Below, piece after piece: positions 4,692 to 10,486 of a DNA stretch of 10,486 nucleotides (positions are counted from its first letter, which is position 1; each line of letters opens with the position of its first letter). This DNA comes from Deltaproteobacteria bacterium (lineage in GTDB: Bacteria; Desulfobacterota; GWC2-55-46). The DNA lies in NCBI GenBank assembly GCA_016219075.1, contig JACRCJ010000224.1, positions 1 through 10,486 of the forward strand, written 5' to 3'. The position numbers and the translations under genes are program-made. The notes below the pieces were generated by a model. That model had not been told where the DNA came from. It did no database searches and saw nothing but the letters and a program-made list of their open reading frames with translations.

Positions 4692-7507
4692 GACGCTCTT
4701 CTTTCGAATTCCTTTTTAAGGGATTCCTCCACCATTCCGTACTCGGCCTCGACCTCGCGGATGAGCCCCGGGGCCTCTTCGAGGGAATTCATCCTGCCCA
4801 TAGCTTCAAGATTCCTCAACATCTCTGCGAGCGAAAGGGCGCCCAGGTTTGCGCTGCTGGACTTAAAGCTGTGGGCTACCCTCTGGATCGCGGATGCATC
4901 TCCCCTTTTTGCGGCCTCCCGGAGGCTCCTTATGAGCTCCGGGGAGTTGCACAGATACTTCTCAATGATCCTGTGAAGGATATCCCGCTCCCCCTCCCGC
5001 TGAAGCGCGCGGATGTTCTCCAGCATCTTCCTGTCGATGACAGGCCCTTCGGACTTCCCGCCCTCGCCGTGCGCTTCTGTTCCGGGATGTTTATCAGCTT
5101 CACCTTCCGGGCCGGCCAATTTGTGAGGGAGCCAGCGTTCGAGGACCGTGCAGAGCTGATCCTGGTTGAAGGGTTTGCTAAGGTAATCGTCCATCCCGGA
5201 TGAAATGCACCTCTCCCGGTCGCCATCCAGCGCGTTTGCCGTAAGGGCGATGATGGGGGTTTTCCCGCCATCGAGGGACTCCTCTTTTTTCCTTACGGCC
5301 CTTGTCGTCTCATGCCCGTCCATCTCCGGCATCTGTATATCCATAAAAATAAGGTCGTAACGGTTTTTTGAGTGCGCGTCGAGGACATCGAGTCCGTTCG
5401 ATGCCAGATCGACCCTGCAGCCGAGTCCCTCCAGCATGCCTTGCCCCACCTCCTGGTTTACAGGGCTGTCTTCGGCCAGGAGCACCGTGGCATGAAATGT
5501 CTTTTTCTTTGGCCACTTTCCTTCAGCCGCATAAGGACGGTAAGCCCTTATCTTCTCTTCGATAGCCTCCGCAAGGCAATTATAGAGCTGGGACTGGCGG
5601 ACGGGTTTGCTCAGGAAGCCCACTACACCGCACATCTTCACATCTTCCGCGTCAAGAGTCACTTCGTTGGAAGTCATCAATACAATGCGGACAGGGGCTA
5701 TCAAAGGATCGGCTTTGATGGTCTTTGCCAGTTCAATCCCGTTCATGCCTGGCGTGTTCATATCCAGAATGGCTATTTGATAGGGCTTGCCCAGGGACGC
5801 TTCTCTTTTCAATATTTCGAGGGCCTCAAGACCGTTTTCCGCGCATCCGTTTCGCATCCCCCACGATAGTATCTGGTGATGGATGACCTTCCTGCTGGTC
5901 GAATTGCCATCCACAACGAGAACGCGTAGGTCTTTCAGGTTATGGGGCTGGGGTTTTTCATTTTTATCCGACCTCTCCAGGGAAAGGGTGAACTTGAAGG
6001 CGCTGCCCTTTCCCGGTTCGCTTTGCACAACAATCTCTCCTCCCATCATCTCAACAAGCTGCTTTGTGATCGTAAGCCCCAGGCCCGTGCCCCCGTATTT
6101 CCTTGTGGTCGAGCCGTCTGCCTGGGTAAAGGGCTGGAAGAGGCGTACAAGGGGTCCTTGCGGTATACCTATGCCCGTATCCGTGACTGAGAAGGCGATG
6201 AGTCTCTTCCCTTCCGGATTAAGGCCGGGATCAGGCGCCACCTCTTTAACCTCGACGGTAATCTCGCCCCGTTCGGTGAACTTGACCGCGTTGCTTATGA
6301 GGTTTATGAGTACCTGCTGGAGCCGGTATGGATCACCCACAGGGGCCGCAGGCACATCTTCGTGTATAAAGCATATAAGCTCGATCCCCTTCTTGTGGGC
6401 CTTGTCCGCAAAAAGCTCGACGGCCTCTTCAACATTTTTTCTCAGATCGAAGGGGATTTTCTCAAGCTTGAGCTTGCCCGCCTCGATCTTGGAAAAGTCC
6501 AATATCTCGCTTATGATATTGAGGAGCACCTCGCCCGAGTGGCGGACGGTTTCCGCGAACCTTCTCTGTTTTCCGCTCAGATCGGTATCCAGCAGCATGC
6601 CTATCATACCGAGGACCCCGTTCATCGGGGTGCGGATCTCGTGGCTCATGTTGGCGAGGAACTGGCTTTTTGCCCTTGTTGCCGCTTCCGCGGCCTCCTT
6701 TGCCTCTTTAAGTTCCGAAACCGTCTGTTTAAGCTCCTGGTTAGCCTTTGAAAGTTCCGCGGTCCTTGTGTTTACCTTCTCCTCGAGCAATTCACGGTGT
6801 CTTTCAAGCTTTTCGTCCCGTTCCTGTATCTGAGCCAGCATCACGTTGAAGCCCTCAATGAGCGTTCCCAGCTCGTCGTTGCTCTTTTTCTCGGCTCTGA
6901 CGGAGTAGTTTTTTTCTTCCGAGACTGTCTTCATGGTCCGTGAAAGGCCGAGTATCGGCTCCGAGATCACGCGCTGCAGCTTCAGAGAGAGAATGTACGC
7001 CACAAGGGAAAAACCGAGCAGTATGGCGGTGCTGATACCCGCGTACCAGAGGAGGCGGGAGTAGAACTCCTTGAGGTCGGTCTCTATGTAAACGGTGCCG
7101 ATAGTATCATCGTCGAGTACTATGGGCTTGAACAGCTCCATGCGGTCTTTAAGGAAGCGGTGGCCGTCCCGCGAAGGCATATCAAACGGCGAGGGAAAGC
7201 CCTTATCCGGATATCCGGCGAACACCTTTCCGTCCCTTCCGTAGATATATGCGGCCGTGACATGCGGTTCGGCCCTGAGGGCGGAAAGGGTCTCCTCGGC
7301 CGCCTTCTGGTCATTGAAACTAAGGGCGGCCGTTGAATTGATGCCTATGACCTCGGCCAGCGTGGATGTGTCCTCCACCATCGCTTTGCGGAAATTTATC
7401 GCGTCGTTCGCGATAAAGGCCAAACAGGCGAGCACCAGTACCACGCTTGAGGTGAGCATGATGATGGCCGTAAGCTTGTGCTTTATGGAGAGATTTTTCA
7501 GTTCCAT
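4688..7507 (-). CDS. BarA-like hybrid sensor histidine kinase (CHASE8-HAMP-HisKA-HATPase-REC-REC-HPt)
   Basis: Numbered from the ATG at 7507, this is a 939-residue inner-membrane phosphorelay kinase. TM1 is at about 13-33. The periplasmic CHASE8-like domain (about 40-145) carries the typical ALRAEPHVTAAYIYGRDGKVFAGY stretch; TM2 is at about 155-175. HAMP and a coiled coil run to about 275. HisKA has NMSHEIRTP (His289). HATPase has NLISNAVKF (Asn406), DTGIGI (443-448) and GGTGLGL (472-478). REC1 has Asp582 and Lys634 but VDGN where an acidic pair is expected. REC2 has Glu679/Asp680, Asp723 and Lys778. HPt has AHSFKSSSANLG (His879). The ATG overlaps the YfiR-family stop by one base (TGATG) and has GGAGG seven bases before it; a GTG at 7510 is less likely. 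CHASE8-type sensors pair with YfiR-like periplasmic proteins in known systems, which fits the upstream neighbour. The probable target is the downstream REC-GGDEF-EAL protein. Confidence 0.96.
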   Translation of the reverse strand: MELKNLSIKHKLTAIIMLTSSVVLVLACLAFIANDAINFRKAMVEDTSTLAEVIGINSTAALSFNDQKAAEETLSALRAEPHVTAAYIYGRDGKVFAGYPDKGFPSPFDMPSRDGHRFLKDRMELFKPIVLDDDTIGTVYIETDLKEFYSRLLWYAGISTAILLGFSLVAYILSLKLQRVISEPILGLSRTMKTVSEEKNYSVRAEKKSNDELGTLIEGFNVMLAQIQERDEKLERHRELLEEKVNTRTAELSKANQELKQTVSELKEAKEAAEAATRAKSQFLANMSHEIRTPMNGVLGMIGMLLDTDLSGKQRRFAETVRHSGEVLLNIISEILDFSKIEAGKLKLEKIPFDLRKNVEEAVELFADKAHKKGIELICFIHEDVPAAPVGDPYRLQQVLINLISNAVKFTERGEITVEVKEVAPDPGLNPEGKRLIAFSVTDTGIGIPQGPLVRLFQPFTQADGSTTRKYGGTGLGLTITKQLVEMMGGEIVVQSEPGKGSAFKFTLSLERSDKNEKPQPHNLKDLRVLVVDGNSTSRKVIHHQILSWGMRNGCAENGLEALEILKREASLGKPYQIAILDMNTPGMNGIELAKTIKADPLIAPVRIVLMTSNEVTLDAEDVKMCGVVGFLSKPVRQSQLYNCLAEAIEEKIRAYRPYAAEGKWPKKKTFHATVLLAEDSPVNQEVGQGMLEGLGCRVDLASNGLDVLDAHSKNRYDLIFMDIQMPEMDGHETTRAVRKKEESLDGGKTPIIALTANALDGDRERCISSGMDDYLSKPFNQDQLCTVLERWLPHKLAGPEGEADKHPGTEAHGEGGKSEGPVIDRKMLENIRALQREGERDILHRIIEKYLCNSPELIRSLREAAKRGDASAIQRVAHSFKSSSANLGALSLAEMLRNLEAMGRMNSLEEAPGLIREVEAEYGMVEESLKKEFERRAS

Positions 7508-8082
7508 CACCTGCCCTCCTTTGAGTTCAAAACATCCGTCGCAAGCCTGAGGAGCTTCGAGCTTATCCTGAGATTCGAAAGCCCGGCCGCGTCAGTGTTT
7601 ATCTCAAACCGTATCTTGTTGCCGATCGTGATGAAGCCTATCATCCCGCCCCTCCGTGCGAACCTTTCGATGTCGCTTACCGTAAGGATGCTGGAGTCCT
7701 TGAAGGCGTTCAGCATCTCCGGAAGGCGGCCTTTTTCGGAAACGCTTATAAAGGCCATATGGCAGCCTTTGACGTTCTCGACGCCGGAGGAGCGCCTTAT
7801 GACGAGTTTTCTGCCGGCAACGCCCTTTTCCATGATAGGTTCAAGGGCGTCCCCGAAAGAATCGTCGCCAATTATGCAGAGGACAATAGGGGAATTCTGG
7901 TCAGGGAAGGAGTTTTCGGGCCACTCCACGAACCTTGCAAAGTTATACAGAAAGGCCGCCTTGACATCGTATTCCGGTGTTTGGGCGCACGCCGGGGAGG
8001 AGGCGAGGAGCGCCAAAAAGAGAAGTGGCCCCAGGACCAGCAAAGACATTTTCCATGAAGGGAGAAGGCCTTTTAAGGTCAT
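7507..8082 (-). CDS. YfiR-family (DUF4154) periplasmic protein
   Basis: This 191-residue secreted protein has a signal peptide (hydrophobic 13-28, likely cleavage after ACA at 31-33). A full YfiR-type domain follows: YDVKAAFLYNFARFVEWP, IVLCIIGDDSFG, GCHMAFISVSE, SILTVSDIERFARRGGMIGF, KIRFEINTDAAG and ISSKLLRLA. In Pseudomonas, YfiR binds and represses the periplasmic part of the diguanylate cyclase YfiN. Here the partner is more likely the CHASE8-like domain of the next gene. Cys69 and Cys107 are roughly where a structural disulfide lies in YfiR. I chose the ATG at 8082, 13 bases after the receptor stop, because it places a normal signal peptide at the N-terminus. An upstream start at 8148 would overlap the receptor gene and add a non-signal leader. 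The Shine-Dalgarno sequence is weak (AAGG). Confidence 0.9.
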   Translation of the reverse strand: MTLKGLLPSWKMSLLVLGPLLFLALLASSPACAQTPEYDVKAAFLYNFARFVEWPENSFPDQNSPIVLCIIGDDSFGDALEPIMEKGVAGRKLVIRRSSGVENVKGCHMAFISVSEKGRLPEMLNAFKDSSILTVSDIERFARRGGMIGFITIGNKIRFEINTDAAGLSNLRISSKLLRLATDVLNSKEGR

Positions 8083-8095
8083 TGGAAGCCTTGAA

Positions 8096-10141
8096 TTAGA
8101 AACGCCAGGTGAGCTTTCCATAGACGCTGCGCTCAACCTCCGTGGCAAGGATGTTTATGAGCTCCGGGGCGAATTCCCGATGGCTTTTGTCCAGGAGGTT
8201 CTGGCCTATTACGGAAATTTCAAGATCCTTGCGAGGTTTCCAGCTCAGACGGGCGTCAAGGGTGGTGTAGCTCTCTATGTTGAGGTCTGGCAAGTCATCC
8301 ACGTACCTCGCCCATATGTCGAGTTCAAGGCCCTTTCCAAGATCCATGAAGGAGCGTAACGATATCTGGCTGTGGGGGCTCTGCCCCTCGACATTCTCCT
8401 CGGAGGTCGTATCGGTGCTTCCGCCTTCGAGGCGGAGGTTGATCTCCATGTATGTGTAGGCGAGATGGACACTCCACCAGTCCAGGGCCTGCCAGTCAGC
8501 GGAAACTTCCACGCCGTAGGTCTCGCCGTCCATCATGTTTGCCGCCGTGAAGGGCACGACAATGTGGGCTGGCGAAGGCGTTGTCTCGAGGGATGCGGAG
8601 CCGAGTTCGAGCGTCCTCATGTTATCGTAAAGGTTGTAAAAGGTCGCAAGGTCGAGGGAAAGCCTCTCAAGGGGCCGCAACCGGTATCCGAGTTCGAAGG
8701 CTATGAGTTCCTCCGACTCATAGTTTCTGTCCCCCAGAACCGCCAGGATCGCCGGAAGCGCGGGGTCAAAAACGCCGGGCGGGACCACCCTGCTATTTAT
8801 CCTGATGTCGTCTTCCGCCCTGGAAGGGGTCCTTACGGCCCGGGATACGGCGGTCCAGACGGAATGGTCGGGGTCAGGGGTCCAAAGCAGCCTCGCGCTC
8901 GGCTGTATCTCCACGCCTGTATAGTTGTTGTGCTCGAACTTCGACCCTACAGTAAGAACGAGCTTTTCCTTAAGGAGCTCTATCTCGTCTTGCACGAAGG
9001 CGCTTAAGAGATTATCCTGCCTGCTTTCGGGGTCAAGCGACAGGTAGAAGCTGCTTTTAATATCATCCCTGGTAAGGCGGTAGCCGAGGCCCAAGAGTAT
9101 CTCATGGAGACCGCCTAAGGCGAAACGGTGCTGGAAGTCCAGATCGAAGGTATCCCGGTTCTCCTCTATATCCTCGAACTTGAACTCGGTCCTGTCGTAG
9201 TAGAACTGCAGGGCCATGTCGGAGGTGCTTGAGAACGCGCGCCTCCACCTCGCAAGAAGGTTCCCTCCGGCAATGTAGGTATCGTCTGAAGAGGTACTCT
9301 GAAAGGGCGATGTTAGCGTTGCGGCGGTTGTGGTTATGCCGGCCTCGCCATTGTAAAAGTCCCCCTGGAGGGTCAGTGAATCACTTTCCTTCATTTCCAT
9401 GTCGGCCCTGAACCCGGCGCGTAAAACATTCCAGGCATCGGCCGCCTCACCCCCTCCCGGCGCGACGCTCGTATCCCTGTCGAAGTACTTCAAATAGACC
9501 CTGTAACTGGCATCGCCGATTTTATTGCCGTAGCGGAGATTTAAAAAACCCCTCTCCTCGCTCCCTGCGCCAGTCGAAAGAAGCACACCCTGTGTGTCCT
9601 TCGCCCCCTTTGTTATAATATTTATGACGCCGTTTACCGCATTGGCGCCCCACATAGTGGCGCCGGGCCCGCGTATGACCTCTATGCGCTCGATGTCCTC
9701 GATCAAGGTATCTTGCTGATCCCAGAATACCCCGGAGAAAAGAGGCGTATAAACGCTTCTGCCGTCTATCATGACAAGAAGCTTGTTAGCGAACCTGCCG
9801 TTGAAGCCCCTGGAGGTTATGGCCCACTTGTTCGCATCTATCCTTGCGACCTGAAGGCCTGGGACCATTCTAAGCGCATCAGGTATGTTCGAAGCTCCGG
9901 AACGCCTTATGTCTTCCTGGGTCACTACAAAGACCGCGGCAGGGGCCTCAAGAAGCTTCTGCAGCTTTTTGGAGACCGAGGTGACTTCGATATCCATGAG
10001 CTCTTCGATGCTCAAGGTCATGAGGTCTTTAGAATGTTCCTCCATATCAGAAGCCCGGCAGACCGTAAGGGAAGCCGGGAACAAAAACAATACGAAAAAG
10101 ATGCCGGGCAGCGCGAGTGAACCGTTCCAGGGTCTTTTCAT
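8096..10141 (-). CDS. TonB-dependent outer-membrane receptor
   Basis: First gene of the operon, 681 residues from the ATG at 10141 (GGAG ten bases upstream; an in-frame TTG at 10183 is less likely). A signal peptide occupies about 1-30. A short segment with LSIEELMDIEVTSVSKK (43-59) may hold the TonB box. The plug domain (about 60-180) has the family landmarks SGASNIPDALRMVPGLQV, SRGFNGRFANKLLVMIDGRSVY, IERIEVIRGPG (150-160) and WGANAVNGVINIITK. The rest is a beta-barrel of alternating hydrophobic and aromatic strands ending in WRF, with the terminal Phe expected by the outer-membrane assembly machinery. Such receptors import siderophores, cobalamin or other ligands using the proton motive force. 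The ligand cannot be told here. Coupling to a YfiR protein and a kinase suggests a sensing role as well as, or instead of, uptake. Confidence 0.95.
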   Translation of the reverse strand: MKRPWNGSLALPGIFFVLFLFPASLTVCRASDMEEHSKDLMTLSIEELMDIEVTSVSKKLQKLLEAPAAVFVVTQEDIRRSGASNIPDALRMVPGLQVARIDANKWAITSRGFNGRFANKLLVMIDGRSVYTPLFSGVFWDQQDTLIEDIERIEVIRGPGATMWGANAVNGVINIITKGAKDTQGVLLSTGAGSEERGFLNLRYGNKIGDASYRVYLKYFDRDTSVAPGGGEAADAWNVLRAGFRADMEMKESDSLTLQGDFYNGEAGITTTAATLTSPFQSTSSDDTYIAGGNLLARWRRAFSSTSDMALQFYYDRTEFKFEDIEENRDTFDLDFQHRFALGGLHEILLGLGYRLTRDDIKSSFYLSLDPESRQDNLLSAFVQDEIELLKEKLVLTVGSKFEHNNYTGVEIQPSARLLWTPDPDHSVWTAVSRAVRTPSRAEDDIRINSRVVPPGVFDPALPAILAVLGDRNYESEELIAFELGYRLRPLERLSLDLATFYNLYDNMRTLELGSASLETTPSPAHIVVPFTAANMMDGETYGVEVSADWQALDWWSVHLAYTYMEINLRLEGGSTDTTSEENVEGQSPHSQISLRSFMDLGKGLELDIWARYVDDLPDLNIESYTTLDARLSWKPRKDLEISVIGQNLLDKSHREFAPELINILATEVERSVYGKLTWRF

Positions 10142-10189
10142 GAATTTAATTCTCCGAGCAGAAAAATTTTTTGTATCGGCCAAGTTTTC

Positions 10190-10218
10190 TTTTTATCCGT
10201 AAAAATTTTTATCCGTAA
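10190..10218 (-). promoter_or_regulatory. Direct repeat TTACGGATAAAAA x2, possible operator
   Basis: The 13-mer TTTTTATCCGTAA (minus strand TTACGGATAAAAA) occurs exactly at 10190-10202 and 10206-10218, a 16-base period, about 50-77 bases before the receptor ATG. It lies in the presumed 5' leader or promoter-proximal region. Tandem exact repeats of this size at such a place often bind a regulator. They could also be simple duplication in AT-rich DNA. Confidence 0.4.
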
Positions 10219-10269
10219 GAAACTGACTGGCGGGTTAAGCATTACCCCCCCGTTTTTATAATATGTACC

Positions 10270-10299
10270 TTTATATCGACTTACCGCCTGAAATCTTAA
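10270..10299 (-). promoter_or_regulatory. Weak sigma-70-like promoter candidate for the operon
   Basis: On the minus strand TTAAGA (10299-10294) and TATAAA (10275-10270) are separated by 18 bases. Each is a moderate match to the -35 and -10 boxes. It points at the receptor gene with a leader of roughly 120 bases. In AT-rich DNA such matches are common, so this is only a candidate. Confidence 0.22.
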
Positions 10300-10304
10300 G
10301 ATTT
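10291..10304. promoter_or_regulatory. Perfect 14-base palindrome AAATCTTAAGATTT
   Basis: AAATCTTAAGATTT is its own reverse complement. It covers the candidate -35 box and has the size and symmetry of a dimeric repressor site. No factor can be named from sequence alone. Confidence 0.35.
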
Positions 10305-10398
10305 TTTTAATAATTGAGGGCGGGTTATCGTCAAACAGGGAATGAGGGCCGCACAAAAATAGTCCTGCTAAAGACAAGATTGGAGAGACTCCGACACC

Positions 10399-10470
10399 GT
10401 TAGGGAACCTCTGAAAAATTCTTTTTTTGGCTGTCATTGCTAGAAGCGAAACGACGAAATAATCCCTAAC
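10399..10470. repeat. REP/MITE-like dispersed repeat, degenerate copy
   Basis: The core GTCATTGC-TAGAAGCGAAACGACGAAATAATCC (10434-10465) is a decayed form of the GTCATTGCGAG...GCGAAGC...ACGAAGCAATC family, which I recall as intergenic repeats in many Deltaproteobacteria and Nitrospirota. An 8-base inverted repeat, GTTAGGGA (10399-10406) and TCCCTAAC (10463-10470), brackets the region, giving a possible 72-base mobile or palindromic unit. The core match is the stronger evidence; the element limits are a guess. Confidence 0.5.
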
Positions 10471-10486
10471 TATTTGATTTACCTCA

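Larger units (their letters stand above)
10142..10486. other. AT-rich gene-free region upstream of the operon
   Basis: No convincing gene is present. The stretch must carry the operon promoter, because all six genes run from its left edge. It contains the repeat, the palindrome and the REP-like element listed separately. I saw no cobalamin or cyclic-di-GMP (GEMM) riboswitch landmarks by eye on the minus strand, and no tRNA. A 99-residue open frame on the minus strand (10138-10437) looks non-coding: it has no family motif and overlaps the receptor start. Confidence 0.6.

Noticed and set aside
8083..8148. Upstream start for the YfiR-family gene at 8148
   Set aside because: It would overlap the receptor gene by over 50 bases and put a 22-residue non-signal leader before a good signal peptide.
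10231..10258. Hairpin GGGTTAAGCATTACCC followed by CCCC and TTTTT as a plus-strand terminator
   Set aside because: The stem is short with a bulge, the T run is separated by extra C residues, and no plus-strand gene needs it.
10138..10437. 99-residue minus-strand open frame upstream of the receptor
   Set aside because: It has no recognisable domain, lies in AT-rich DNA and overlaps the receptor start. It looks like chance.
10142..10486. Cobalamin or cyclic-di-GMP riboswitch in front of the receptor
   Set aside because: The expected conserved sequence blocks were not visible on the minus strand. A covariance-model search would settle it.

Overview
The window looks like a stretch of a Gram-negative bacterial chromosome with moderately high GC. 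It has a TonB-dependent receptor, a YfiR-type periplasmic protein and large hybrid signalling proteins. The right edge carries a degenerate GTCATTGC...GCGAA...ACGAA dispersed repeat of a kind that, from memory, is common in Nitrospirota and Deltaproteobacteria. I would guess that neighbourhood, but the sequence alone does not fix the taxon.

Left flank (1-870) is a mobile-element graveyard. It holds the 3' end of an IS3-family transposase gene, a scrap resembling the end of an ISL3-family transposase, and repeats. It also holds the 3' part of a tRNA-Ala(GGC) gene, starting in the anticodon loop and running through CCA, with a good rho-independent terminator behind it. A tyrosine integrase remnant with only its catalytic end follows. 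I read this as an attachment-site junction left by one or more integrative elements that used tRNA-Ala. Nonamers ACTGTTGTA on both sides of the tRNA piece could be integrase arm sites.

Main body (872-10141) is one tightly packed minus-strand operon of six genes, in transcription order: TonB-dependent outer-membrane receptor; YfiR-family (DUF4154) secreted protein; BarA-like hybrid histidine kinase (CHASE8-like sensor, HAMP, HisKA, HATPase, REC, REC, HPt); REC-PAS-GGDEF-EAL protein; PlsC-type acyltransferase; and a Rossmann-fold protein resembling the acyl-ACP reductase (AAR) of cyanobacteria. After a 13-base gap between the first two genes, every later junction is an overlap of 1 to 7 bases, so the six products are probably made together.

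Working model (inference): the receptor and YfiR-like protein sense or take up something at the outer membrane/periplasm. The kinase passes the signal by phosphorelay to the REC domain of the GGDEF-EAL protein, which changes cyclic-di-GMP. The acyltransferase and AAR-like reductase at the end tie the circuit to acyl-chain or lipid metabolism. The lipid end is the unusual part.

Right flank (10142-10486) is AT-rich and gene-free. It should carry the operon promoter. It contains a 13-base direct repeat, a 14-base perfect palindrome over a weak promoter candidate, and a REP/MITE-like repeat at the edge.
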